Assembly: GCF_001435845.1 (NCBI RefSeq)
Contig: NZ_CM003596.1
Coordinates: 2,837,298-2,901,297 of the forward strand
Direction of reading: 5' to 3'
From: Psychrobacter sp. P11G3
GTDB taxonomy: Bacteria > Pseudomonadota > Gammaproteobacteria > Pseudomonadales > Moraxellaceae
DNA: 64,000 bases
Under the pieces are notes generated by a model. The model did no database searches. It worked only from the letters and a program-made list of their open reading frames with translations, and was not told the DNA's origin. Of the stretch, positions 54,439 to 63,486 are shown one piece after another. A program made the position numbers and the translations under genes. Position 1 is the stretch's first letter. Each line of letters begins with the position of its first letter.

Positions 54439-55434
54439 CTATTTGAGCGTTTTATCCAAGTAGGTCAATACTTGCGCACGTACATCATTGACCCAGCGCA
54501 GCGGCGGTGCCATCGCACCAATACTGGTTGCATGACTAGCCCCTTCTATTTCGCCCGTTTCAACGGTGACGCCTGCTTTTTTAAATGCCTCTGTCATTTT
54601 GATTGTATTGGTCACATGTACAATTTTGTCTTTTTCAGCGGTTAATAATAAATACGGCGGCTGTGCACCTTTAATCTGACGATCTGGCATCACCTGATCG
54701 GGCGTAGCATTGGAGCCAAATGCCGTTGCACTACTGAACTTACGGAAATCATAGCTATAAGGACCTGCAACTCCGATAACGGTTGCAATATCTGTTGGCT
54801 TAATACCATAAGGTGCCAAAAAGTCTTCGTTGGCAACGGCTGCTACTGCATTAAACGCGCCAGCAGAATGCCCCATCACCGCTAGGCGTGACGGATCAGC
54901 ATGGAGACTGGTCGCATTTTCAATACTCCAAGCAATTGCCTGAGCTGCATCTTTGACATAATCAGGATAGACGTGCTCAGGCGCTTTACGGTAATTAATC
55001 ACTGCGGTGACATACCCTGCTTTGGCTAAGCTCTGACCGACAAAGGCGTATTGTTCTTTATTGCCGCTCTCCCATGAACCGCCGTGGACAAATACCACCA
55101 TAGGATAGCTGGTATTAATAGCACTTTGAGATTTCATTGCTTGTGCTAGCGGTTTTGGATAATAGATATCTAGGTCTTGTGAAGGCTGATCACCGTATAA
55201 GATATCCTTACTTACCCCAACGCCACCACTAGAAGTAATCCCATTGACGATAGCCAACGGTGATAATGCCTGTGCGTTTTGCGTGGCTAACGCGATACTG
55301 CCCAATGCCAATATTGCCGCACCACCAAGTCTCAATGTTCGTGTTTTCTTATGAGCAGGTTTATTGTGTATGCCTACATTACCAATGACGCTTGTTTCTT
55401 TATTTGGTTGTATATTTGCCTGTGAATCCTTCAT
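54439..55434 (-). CDS. Secreted or membrane-anchored alpha/beta hydrolase (esterase-like)
   Basis: A 331-residue protein with an N-terminal hydrophobic stretch (about 36-56, LGGAAILALGSIALATQNAQA) that is a signal peptide or anchor, preceded by a long 30-residue hydrophilic leader. The hydrolase domain has HGGSW (117-121, oxyanion hole), the nucleophile Ser190 in GHSAG, and a late ASHA histidine. This places it among BD-FAE/esterase-lipase-type hydrolases. Substrate unknown. ATG at 55434 with AGGA about eight bases upstream is preferred over a TTG-initiated version ten codons longer. It stands alone. Confidence 0.75.
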   Translation of the reverse strand: MKDSQANIQPNKETSVIGNVGIHNKPAHKKTRTLRLGGAAILALGSIALATQNAQALSPLAIVNGITSSGGVGVSKDILYGDQPSQDLDIYYPKPLAQAMKSQSAINTSYPMVVFVHGGSWESGNKEQYAFVGQSLAKAGYVTAVINYRKAPEHVYPDYVKDAAQAIAWSIENATSLHADPSRLAVMGHSAGAFNAVAAVANEDFLAPYGIKPTDIATVIGVAGPYSYDFRKFSSATAFGSNATPDQVMPDRQIKGAQPPYLLLTAEKDKIVHVTNTIKMTEAFKKAGVTVETGEIEGASHATSIGAMAPPLRWVNDVRAQVLTYLDKTLK

Positions 55435-55671
55435 GACCAGTATCCTATTATATTTATTTATCAATCAGTAGTAACAGGCTAACAGCGATAATGGTTCATC
55501 CATTAGCCAATGATGTGTTTGATATTAGTATCGTTGGCTAATGCGCTGACTCTGCTACGTTTTACTATTGATATAGTACTCACTGGCTGAAGATTTCTCG
55601 TGCCTTTACTGTTATCACTATTTAGGCTTATTGTGATTAACGTCATTTATTGCATGGCGAACTAAAAGTTC

Positions 55672-56472
55672 TTACTGATTCTGATAAAGGTCAATATAAG
55701 GGCTTGAAGACGGCTGCGTAGTAGTAGCCTCTTCTTCCGTTATGACAATAGGCGTTGCCGTACTGATAGTAGTATCTTGAGCAGCTGGCGCTACTGCAGG
55801 ATTGGCCAAATTATTCTCATACATGATGTCATCATTATTTATTTTGACCCCTCTATCGTCAACGACAGTTGTCAGCAATACCAACTCAGTGACCCCAACG
55901 GTGCCATTAGCGATATCAATCAGATGACTCTGCTGAGTGGGTGTCATACGGCCCATAATGTAGACCACGCCATTATTAGTAACGGCTTTAATTTGTGAGG
56001 CACTCACACCATCGCTAGCAGCTATTTTGGCCAGCAGCTTTGAAGTGATATAGCCATCATGAACCGTCGAGCTATACCCTTTTGATGCACTCACTTCCAT
56101 CTCATTGTAGACACGGCGTACATCTGGCATAGAACTAACGACTTTCTCTACTTCTGCTTTGAGCGTTTCAGTTGGCACTTCACCTGTGAGCAGTACTTCG
56201 CTATTGAAGCTATCGATACCCATACGGCTGGTTTGCTGCAGGTTTTCTTTTAACCCGTATACATTGATTTTGGCAGTATGTTCAATACTACGATCGAGCA
56301 GACGCTGCGGAATCGTGCGCTCAGTCATTGGCACGCCGTAAGTCCCTTCTGTACTGTTGGTCAGATAGTTGGTGGCACAACCTGTACTGACAACGCAGGC
56401 AGCAATCATAATGCCAGTCGTAATACGGCGTGGTGAACCAAAAATAGCAGTGCGCAAATGCATCCGTGTCAT
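55672..56472 (-). CDS. dolP: Dual-BON-domain outer-membrane lipoprotein (DolP/YraP-like)
   Basis: A 266-residue lipoprotein. The signal ends VVSTGC with lipidated Cys32. Two BON domains follow (about 55-120, LLDRSIEHTAKINVY...VLLTGEVPTETLKAEVEKVV, and 135-205, VHDGYITSKLLAKIAA...VVYIMGRM). The final 55 residues are a Thr/Ala/Glu-rich tail absent from E. coli DolP (191 residues). DolP associates with anionic phospholipids at the septum and supports outer-membrane integrity. The neighbourhood (yraN, rsmI) matches the E. coli yraN-diaA-dolP locus. GAGG precedes ATG. Confidence 0.85.
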   Translation of the reverse strand: MTRMHLRTAIFGSPRRITTGIMIAACVVSTGCATNYLTNSTEGTYGVPMTERTIPQRLLDRSIEHTAKINVYGLKENLQQTSRMGIDSFNSEVLLTGEVPTETLKAEVEKVVSSMPDVRRVYNEMEVSASKGYSSTVHDGYITSKLLAKIAASDGVSASQIKAVTNNGVVYIMGRMTPTQQSHLIDIANGTVGVTELVLLTTVVDDRGVKINNDDIMYENNLANPAVAPAAQDTTISTATPIVITEEEATTTQPSSSPYIDLYQNQ

Positions 56473-56739
56473 TATTTACCTCTTAGAACATGGTTGTGAC
56501 AATTTTATAAATTGAGCAAATCTTAATCTAGGTCGTGTCTTTATTTTGAAGAAAACACGCCCTAGTAGTAACGAGCTAAAAGTAGCTATAAGCTAATACT
56601 GTATCTGATTTATAGGAAGTTAACTATAACCGCTACTTTACTTAATTTTGGCCATCAGCGGTTAGCTTTTTAGTAACGAACCTTACTTGTCAGATATGGT
56701 TAGATGCTTCATTTGGCAGCATCTATCTCAATTATTCTA

Positions 56740-57225
56740 TTACCAAGCACTGGCTATAAAAGCATTTTGAATCCATTCTGGTTGATTGTCTAACTGCTCA
56801 TCTTTTAGACTCAACTCATTCATTGTGTTGTAAGCAATGACATCAAAGCGGCAATCATAATGAGCATATTCAGGATACTGCTGCAAAAAGGACTGCGCTG
56901 TCTTAATAACTTTACGCTGTTTGCTGGCTGTCACACTGAGTGCTGCATCGCCATAATTCGAGGACTTGCGCTGGCGAACTTCAATAAATACTAGTGCTGA
57001 CCATGCTGAACCTGTCTCAATCATGACCAGATCCAGCTCACCTACTTTTGGCTGTTGCCAATTTTGCGCAACCAACCTCAACCCTTGCGCTTGTAAATAC
57101 TCACACGCCTGCTGCTCAAACAGGCTGCCTTGGCGTTGTTTTGGTGAGGTTAAGATTAAGGGCTTATGATTAGGCATAAGGTTAATTGGTCTGATTAACA
57201 TTTGAGAATTATCATAGCACAACAT
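56740..57225 (-). CDS. yraN: YraN-family (UPF0102) nuclease-fold protein
   Basis: A protein of up to 161 residues. The core GSLFEQQACEYLQAQGLRLVAQNWQ..VGELDLVMIE....VFIEVRQRKSSNYGDAALSV has the conserved Asp and Glu-X-Lys-like (here EVR) residues of the restriction-endonuclease fold. Its biological role is not established. The start is uncertain: ATG codons occur at 57225, 57201 and 57177, none with a good ribosome-binding site. The 57177 start (145 residues) fits family length well. It lies divergent from rsmI, as in E. coli. Confidence 0.85.
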   Translation of the reverse strand: MLCYDNSQMLIRPINLMPNHKPLILTSPKQRQGSLFEQQACEYLQAQGLRLVAQNWQQPKVGELDLVMIETGSAWSALVFIEVRQRKSSNYGDAALSVTASKQRKVIKTAQSFLQQYPEYAHYDCRFDVIAYNTMNELSLKDEQLDNQPEWIQNAFIASAW

Positions 57226-57368
57226 GCTAAACTAGCCACTTCTGCACGTTCTACTCTCAAAATCTATCGGTTCCCTCACCTATTATTTGACTGAAAAACC
57301 ATAGATAACGACTGTACATACTAGCGCACTATTGTTTTTTAACGTCTTTTTAACGACCCGAGGTTTTC

Positions 57369-58325
57369 ATGTCTACCCCTACTGCGATGCCAGCTTGTCT
57401 CTATATCGTTGCCACGCCGATTGGCAATATGTCCGACATGACATCGCACGCAATTGATGTCTTAAAGCAGGTCGCCATTATTGCCTGCGAAGACACCCGC
57501 ACCTCAGGTAAACTACTGTCACATTTTGGCATCGATACCAAAGGCAGCAAAGGTGACGAGACAAAAGACTCAGAGACTCGTCCTGCCAAAAGTAGTGTCG
57601 AAGATGATGATACGACGACAAAGCAAAAAGGTCACAATAAGCTATGGGCCTATCATGAACACAATAGCGCCATTCAAACGCCCAAAATTATTGAAATGAT
57701 TGAGCAAGGTCATTCGGTTGCCTTGATTAGTGATGCAGGTACACCTCTAGTCAGCGATCCAGGTTATCAACTGGTGCAAGCCGCGCATGAAGCTGGCGTG
57801 ACCGTATCACCTATCGTTGGAGCTTCTGCTGCAATTGGCGCATTGTCAGTAGCAGGGTTACCATCTGATCGATTTAGCTTTATTGGGTTTTTGCCCGCCA
57901 AAACACATGGTCGTCAAAAACAGCTGAGCGATCTAATCGCACGTACCGAAACTTTAATCTTTTATGAAGCGCCGCATCGCATCGTAGCTAGTCTAGAAGA
58001 CATGGCAACGATATTTGGTGCAGACCGCGCAGTGACTTTTTGTCGGGAATTAACTAAGACGTTTGAGACGGTACATAAGAGCACCCTTGGCGAGTTGGTT
58101 GAATTTGTCAAAGCAGATGACAATCAACAACGCGGTGAGATAGTCGTGGTGGTCGCTGGCGTCGGTGTGGCAAAAGACACTGACGACATCAGTACGCATG
58201 ATAAATTGCTACAGCGTTTGTTGGAGGATTTGTCAGTCAAAAAAGCAGCCGCACTGGCCTCTGACATCACTGGTGTAAAGAAAAATGCACTTTATCAGCG
58301 TCTACTAGAGTTGCAAGCAGACTAG
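57369..58325 (+). CDS. rsmI: 16S rRNA (cytidine1402-2'-O)-methyltransferase
   Basis: A 318-residue SAM-dependent methyltransferase that 2'-O-methylates C1402 of 16S rRNA. LYIVATPIGNMSDMT, EDTRTSGKLL, ALISDAGTPLVSDPGY, GLPSDRFSFIGFLPAK and FYEAPHRI are the tetrapyrrole-methylase-fold signatures. An acidic, low-complexity loop of about 34 residues (57-90) interrupts the sequence between HFGI and LWAYHEHN, which are nearly adjacent in E. coli RsmI (286 residues). GAGG lies five bases before ATG. Divergent from yraN. Confidence 0.94.
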   Translation: MSTPTAMPACLYIVATPIGNMSDMTSHAIDVLKQVAIIACEDTRTSGKLLSHFGIDTKGSKGDETKDSETRPAKSSVEDDDTTTKQKGHNKLWAYHEHNSAIQTPKIIEMIEQGHSVALISDAGTPLVSDPGYQLVQAAHEAGVTVSPIVGASAAIGALSVAGLPSDRFSFIGFLPAKTHGRQKQLSDLIARTETLIFYEAPHRIVASLEDMATIFGADRAVTFCRELTKTFETVHKSTLGELVEFVKADDNQQRGEIVVVVAGVGVAKDTDDISTHDKLLQRLLEDLSVKKAAALASDITGVKKNALYQRLLELQAD

Positions 58326-58378
58326 TTTTTAATAATAAAAAGATAACCATTTATAAATGAATTGAGGAGAGATAAGCA

Positions 58379-59398
58379 ATGTACGATGTAATGGCAATAG
58401 GTAATGCGTTGGTTGATCATGAATATGTGCTGTCAGATGCGGCACTAGAAGAGACCGAGTTGACCAAAGGTAATATGACGCTGGCAGAGTTTGAAGAGCA
58501 GCAGCAACTACTGGCTTACTTTAAACTGGCTGAGATTGAGCCATCAAAACAAGCAGGCGGCGGATCTGCAGCCAACACCATGTTTACCTTTGCCAGCTTA
58601 GGCGGTAAGCCTTTTTATGCTTGCCGCGTCGGTGATGATGATCAAGGGGCGTTTTACCTCAGAGACTTGCATGAAGCAGGTGTCGCGACCTCAGACAAAT
58701 CTATTCATGAAGGCGGTGTGACCGGCTCATGTGTGGTTGCCGTTACCGAAGATGGCGAACGCACCATGCAGACTTATCTTGGTACCTCAAGTGAGATTGC
58801 CGCTGACAATGTTGATTTTGACGCATTGACACAAGCAGATTGGCTATATATCGAAGGCTATCTGGCGATGTCTGAGAGTATCCAACCAGCGATGACTCAA
58901 TTACGTCAACAAGCCGGTATTCATAATGCAAAAATAGCAGTGAGCTTTGCTGACCCTGCAGTAGTAAAATTTGCCAAAGATGGTTTGCTTAATATGCTCG
59001 GCAATAAAGTCGCAGTGATATTCTGTAATAGCGAAGAAGCTAGACTGTTTACAGATAAAAAACAAGTCAAAGCAGCGGCGCGTGCCCTGCTTGAATATTG
59101 CCAAATTGCTGTCGTCACTGATGGTGCCAACGGTGCGGTCATCGCGCACCAGCCTAATGACGAGGCAGAAGTTGAAGTGCATGACGTTGCCACACCAGCA
59201 GTGGCCAATGTCATCGATACCAACGGTGCAGGTGATAACTACGCTGGTGCTTTCTTATATGCATTATCGCAGCAGTATAGTCTGCCAGAATGCGGTCGTC
59301 TTGCCAGCGAAATATCAGCACAAGTTATTCAGCAGTTTGGACCGCGTCTTGCCTCGCACGATTATCGAGATATCGCGCAGCGTGTACTGTCTGCTTAA
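58379..59398 (+). CDS. PfkB-family carbohydrate/nucleoside kinase (adenosine kinase-like)
   Basis: A 339-residue ribokinase-superfamily enzyme. MYDVMAIGNALVDHEYVL opens the fold, AGGGSAANTMFTFASLGG is the substrate-side glycine motif, and DTNGAGDNYAGAFLYAL carries the catalytic Asp and anion hole. It resembles the bacterial adenosine kinase-like group more than ribokinase or fructokinase. The actual substrate is not determined. GAGGAGA precedes ATG. It lies 53 bp after rsmI and may be cotranscribed, and a strong terminator follows. Confidence 0.85.
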   Translation: MYDVMAIGNALVDHEYVLSDAALEETELTKGNMTLAEFEEQQQLLAYFKLAEIEPSKQAGGGSAANTMFTFASLGGKPFYACRVGDDDQGAFYLRDLHEAGVATSDKSIHEGGVTGSCVVAVTEDGERTMQTYLGTSSEIAADNVDFDALTQADWLYIEGYLAMSESIQPAMTQLRQQAGIHNAKIAVSFADPAVVKFAKDGLLNMLGNKVAVIFCNSEEARLFTDKKQVKAAARALLEYCQIAVVTDGANGAVIAHQPNDEAEVEVHDVATPAVANVIDTNGAGDNYAGAFLYALSQQYSLPECGRLASEISAQVIQQFGPRLASHDYRDIAQRVLSA

Positions 59399-59425
59399 TC
59401 GTTAAACACATCTATTGGACGCAAA

Positions 59426-59462
59426 ACAAAAAGCCCATATCAAATCGATATGGGCTTTTTGT
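59426..59462. terminator. Bidirectional Rho-independent terminator
   Basis: A perfect 16-bp stem (ACAAAAAGCCCATATC with GATATGGGCTTTTTGT) around a 5-base loop lies between the convergent kinase and metY genes. Confidence 0.93.
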
Positions 59463-59513
59463 TTATATTAGACTTGTTCAAACAGTTTGCTCAATTAATA
59501 GATGCTCTTTGTA

Positions 59514-60836
59514 TTAAGCAGAAGCTAATGCTTGGGCAAGATCGGCTTTGATGTCTTCGATATGTTCGATACCAATCGACAGTCGTACCATGTCCGTACT
59601 GACGCCTGCATTTTCTAGCTCTTGCTCATTTAACTGACGATGCGTGGTCGTCGCTGGATGGCATGCTAGTGACTTCGCATCACCAATATTTACCAGACGA
59701 GTAATCAGTTGCAGCGCATCGATAAAGCGCGCTCCTGCTTCGAGGCCACCTTTAACACCAAAGGTCAAAATAGCAGAAGGCGTGCCCTTCATATATTTTT
59801 TGGCAAGCTCGTGCTCAGGATGGTCAGACAGACCTGCATATTTCACCCACGCAACTTTGTCATGGTCACGCAAATATTCTGCGACGGCTTGTGCGTTCTG
59901 CCCATGACGCTCCATACGTAAGCTCAGCGTCTCCATACCTTGCAAGATGCCAAAGGCATTTAGCGGGCTAAGTGCTGCCCCAGTATTACGTAGTGGCGCA
60001 ACGCGGGCACGGGCGATAAAGGCTGGTGCGCCTACATCTTTGACGAAGTTTACTCCATGATAGCTGTGATCTGGCGTATTCAACAGTGGAAAACGCTCAG
60101 GATAATCACCCCAAGCAAACTTACCGCTATCAACAATCGCACCACCAATTGATGTACCCGTTCCACTCATATACTTGGTCAATGAGTGAATCACGATATC
60201 TGCACCGAACTCAAATGGACGGCATATCGCAGGCGTCGCCACCGTATTATCAATCACGACAGGCACACCGTATTCGTGAGCGACATTACTAAGCGCTTGA
60301 ATATCGACGATATTACCTAGTGGGTTACCGATACTCTCTGCAAACACCATTTTAGTCTTATCATCGATTAGATCACGAATGGCTTCTGGGTCTTTATGAT
60401 CAAAGAAGCGCACTTCGATACCTTGACGCGGCAATGCATGGGCAAACAAATTGTAAGTACCGCCATATAGCGTTGATACAGCGACGATATTGTCGCCTGC
60501 TTCACAAATGGTCTGAATCGCATAAGTAATGGCAGCCATACCAGAAGCTACGGCAAGCGCACCAATACCGCCTTCTAACGCAGCTACACGCTCTTCTAGC
60601 ACCGCGTTGGTTGGATTCATGATACGAGTATAGATGTTGCCTGCGACTTTTAAATCAAACAGATCTGCACCATGCTGAGTATTATCAAACGCATATGAAC
60701 TGGTATGATAAATAGGCACGGCGACTGCTTTGGTCGTTGGCTCTACACTATAGCCAGCATGAATCGCTAAGGTCTCAAGACGTTGAGGGGTTACTGATTG
60801 TTGGGCTGTTTGCTGGTCTGCTGATCCGTCACTCAT
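59514..60836 (-). CDS. metY: O-acetylhomoserine aminocarboxypropyltransferase (sulfhydrylase)
   Basis: A 440-residue PLP enzyme of the Cys/Met metabolism family, making homocysteine directly from O-acetylhomoserine and sulfide. LAIHAGYSVEPTTKAVAVPIY, SGMAAITYAI and the PLP-lysine segment HSLTKYMSGTGTSIGGAIVD are diagnostic. The length and the long PDHSYHGVNFVKDVGAPAFI insertion favour MetY over MetB/MetZ. ATG at 60836 has AAGGA eight bases upstream and is chosen over an in-frame codon 20 residues earlier. Confidence 0.92.
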   Translation of the reverse strand: MSDGSADQQTAQQSVTPQRLETLAIHAGYSVEPTTKAVAVPIYHTSSYAFDNTQHGADLFDLKVAGNIYTRIMNPTNAVLEERVAALEGGIGALAVASGMAAITYAIQTICEAGDNIVAVSTLYGGTYNLFAHALPRQGIEVRFFDHKDPEAIRDLIDDKTKMVFAESIGNPLGNIVDIQALSNVAHEYGVPVVIDNTVATPAICRPFEFGADIVIHSLTKYMSGTGTSIGGAIVDSGKFAWGDYPERFPLLNTPDHSYHGVNFVKDVGAPAFIARARVAPLRNTGAALSPLNAFGILQGMETLSLRMERHGQNAQAVAEYLRDHDKVAWVKYAGLSDHPEHELAKKYMKGTPSAILTFGVKGGLEAGARFIDALQLITRLVNIGDAKSLACHPATTTHRQLNEQELENAGVSTDMVRLSIGIEHIEDIKADLAQALASA

Positions 60837-60927
60837 AGTACATTCCTTTATTTTGATAAAAGATGATTTGTTGACGACGTATCGCTCAAAAATCACCTTA
60901 AAAAGCTGTCTGCTAAATCATAGCAAT

Positions 60928-60962
60928 AAAAAAAGCTGAGTTCATCTTAACTCAGCTTCTTT
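60928..60962 (-). terminator. Terminator downstream of nfuA
   Basis: AAAAGCTGAGTT and AACTCAGCTT form a perfect 10-12-bp stem around a 6-base loop with T7 on the minus strand. It lies about 130 bp beyond the nfuA stop and before metY. Confidence 0.85.
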
Positions 60963-61090
60963 ATTAAAAGAATAGCAAAATACTCATCTCTTCATGACAA
61001 ATATTAATAAGCAGCAAACCAAATAGGTATAGCTATACTAGAGATATGGCCACCTTTATAGCAGCCAATTGCTTTTAATTGTTTTTTACT

Positions 61091-61774
61091 TTATTTATAG
61101 TAAGCATTCTCTGTACGAGTATGGTCAGTTTCATCAACCACTTGGGTCAATTCTGGAATTTGCTGTTTTAGCTGCACTTCAACGCCTTGACGCAGAGTCA
61201 TATCAACCGCTGAACACCCTTGGCAACCACCACCGAATTTCAATACAGCGGTTAAACCAATGCCTTCTTCATCAATCAGTTCAAGTAACTGTACGTCACC
61301 GCCATGCGCTGCCAAGCCAGGGTTGATCTCTGACTGCAATACATAGTTGATGCGCTCTTCGACACTAGCATCAGCGCCTACTTTAGGTACTTTAGAGTTT
61401 GGCGCGCGGAAAGTCAGCTGACCACCAAAACGATCTTTATTATAATCGATGACCGCGTCTTCTAAATAAGGTACTGACGCCGCCTCAATAAATGCAGAGA
61501 AGTTTTCATACGTAAAACGCAAGTCAGCGCTGTCTTCTTCGCCCGGCTGGTTATAAGCCATGCAGCACTCTGCACGCGGCGTACCAGGATGCTCAACGAA
61601 AATACGCACACCGATACCATCGGTATCTTGCTTAGATAACAAATCTGCCAAGTAGCCTTGAGCTGACTCAGTAATAGTGATGTTGCTTTTTGCTTCGACT
61701 TGCTCGGTATCTAGGGCTGATTCATAGCCAGCAGTTTGGTCTAGTTGGTTATCAGCTTGGTTTTGCTCACTCAT
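61091..61774 (-). CDS. nfuA: Fe/S biogenesis protein NfuA
   Basis: A 227-residue Fe-S carrier. The N-terminal A-type domain (about 30-130) is degenerate for its cysteines. The C-terminal NifU domain has Cys184-X-X-Cys187 (GGGCQGCS), which bridges a 4Fe-4S cluster in the dimer for delivery to client proteins. It is longer than E. coli NfuA (191) by an N-terminal Gln/Glu-rich extension of about 30 residues. AGGAAA precedes ATG. Confidence 0.95.
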   Translation of the reverse strand: MSEQNQADNQLDQTAGYESALDTEQVEAKSNITITESAQGYLADLLSKQDTDGIGVRIFVEHPGTPRAECCMAYNQPGEEDSADLRFTYENFSAFIEAASVPYLEDAVIDYNKDRFGGQLTFRAPNSKVPKVGADASVEERINYVLQSEINPGLAAHGGDVQLLELIDEEGIGLTAVLKFGGGCQGCSAVDMTLRQGVEVQLKQQIPELTQVVDETDHTRTENAYYK

Positions 61775-62357
61775 AATGTTTCCTATGCGTTATGACACAA
61801 ACGCTATATCTATTATGGCTACTGTGTCGTGAATTTGGATTTTTAAAATGTTTACGATTTATATAAGGCATACAGACTGGCAATGATTGATATTTATTAT
61901 TGTATGACATTGTCCGACATGAGTATAAAGTTTAATCCGTCTATAGCAGTCATTATACCTGAATCACACATCAATTCCGACCACGCTACTGTGAATTGAA
62001 GTGAGGCTATGGCAAATGGTCGTCATTGGTTTTTTTAATGATGCTAACAGGTGGTAAAGCAACTCAATATGTAAACCATGACAAATAAACACACTGAATG
62101 ATTGTGTAGGCTGCCAAGTTATTCTCTATATAAAGACAGCGGCGCCATTTATCAAGCGCACTCAGCGTTTTCGATATGTCATACCGTTCACATCTAGTCC
62201 GAGCAAGTCATCTGGTTTTGACGTAGTATTGATAATTTGAATGATTTTATGCATTAGCGTTATGAGCATGGTAACTTTTAATTGTCTTGTATAACTATCA
62301 GCTTGTATAAATATCGACTTGTATAAAGATTATGTGTTTTTTAGATAGGATCATTTT
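61775..62357. other. Intergenic region without recognised features
   Basis: About 580 bp, AT-rich, between nfuA (minus) and the alpha/beta hydrolase gene (plus). It should carry both promoters. I found no good -35/-10 pair, no ORF with a start signal and no hairpin with a T-run. Confidence 0.45.
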
Positions 62358-63347
62358 ATGATGACACGGACGTTGCACCTAGTAACTACCAAGGATGATG
62401 AGAAAATTGCCGTTTGGAAGGTAGTTGATAATTCAGAAGAAGCTACGATAGCTAACACGTCAGAAAACAGCCTGCCTGACATCACACCGCAAAACATATT
62501 TTTGACGCATGGTACGTTTTCTGACAAGCAAACTTGCCTCAAAATCGCTGAATATTTTGCAGGGCTTGGTCATCACTGCTACATCATGGAATGGCGTGGG
62601 CATGGTGATAGCTCGCTACCGAAAGAAAAATTCAACTTTGAGACCGTCGCCACTTACGACTATGAAGCGACTTTTCGTTATTTCTTTGAAGAATTAAAAC
62701 TCGATAACCTGCACTGCGTTACTCATAGTGGTGGCGGTGTTGGCCTGACCATGTTTCTTATTCAAAACCCAAGCTATATCGATAAGGTCAATAGTATAAG
62801 TATGTTTGCCTGCCAAGCTTTTGGGGCGGCGCAAGACTCGACCAGCTACGCAAAAATACTTACAGCCAAGATAGTCACTCGGTTGGTCGGCTTCATACCA
62901 GCTAAGCAATTCAAGGTAGGCCCTTTTAACGAAAGCTACTATACGATGACCCAGTGGTATGACTGGAATCTGCAAAAAAACTTTAGAAGCAGTTTTTTGA
63001 AAAAGGCTAATTTTGAGAAAGGCAGGACGAATATAGACGAAGTGAACGAAAGCATTAGTCAGCAGAAAAGTACTGGCGATAACTTTATTGACTATCGACA
63101 TCATATGGCTCAGATTACCATTCCTGTTTATTCTATTAGCGCGAAAGGCGATACCTTCATCTCCCCTACTCGCGGCTGTCGTTTGTTTTTTGATGGCTTT
63201 AACAACTCAACCAATGTCTTTCGAGAATACTCGCTTAGTAACGGCGATTTAGATGATTATACGCACAGTCGCATCATGATCAGCCGCAATGCTGCCACAG
63301 AGATCTGGCCAACGGTGACGGCATGGATAGAGAAGCATGCCCGTTAA
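62358..63347 (+). CDS. Alpha/beta hydrolase of unknown substrate
   Basis: A 329-residue cytoplasmic hydrolase. FLTHGTFSDKQTC is the oxyanion-region strand (HGT), MEWRGHGDSS the typical lid-side motif, and Ser124 in VTHSGGG the likely nucleophile, with Thr replacing the usual first Gly of GxSxG. The late SISAKGDTFISPTRG probably holds the acid. The final histidine is likely in DDYTHSRIM. No signal peptide is seen. AGGA lies eight bases before ATG. It is followed 139 bp later by nadM. The physiological substrate is not predictable. Confidence 0.78.
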   Translation: MMTRTLHLVTTKDDEKIAVWKVVDNSEEATIANTSENSLPDITPQNIFLTHGTFSDKQTCLKIAEYFAGLGHHCYIMEWRGHGDSSLPKEKFNFETVATYDYEATFRYFFEELKLDNLHCVTHSGGGVGLTMFLIQNPSYIDKVNSISMFACQAFGAAQDSTSYAKILTAKIVTRLVGFIPAKQFKVGPFNESYYTMTQWYDWNLQKNFRSSFLKKANFEKGRTNIDEVNESISQQKSTGDNFIDYRHHMAQITIPVYSISAKGDTFISPTRGCRLFFDGFNNSTNVFREYSLSNGDLDDYTHSRIMISRNAATEIWPTVTAWIEKHAR

Positions 63348-63486
63348 AGCATATGTATCGATTGGACGGTTTCGATAATGACACACCCCTAAACATCTTT
63401 ATACTTGTCAGAAAGTCATGGGCTGTGTCAGTATTAGCGTCATTAATTTTTAATCAATAAAAATAAGTCGTAGGAAGTTGGCGTCT

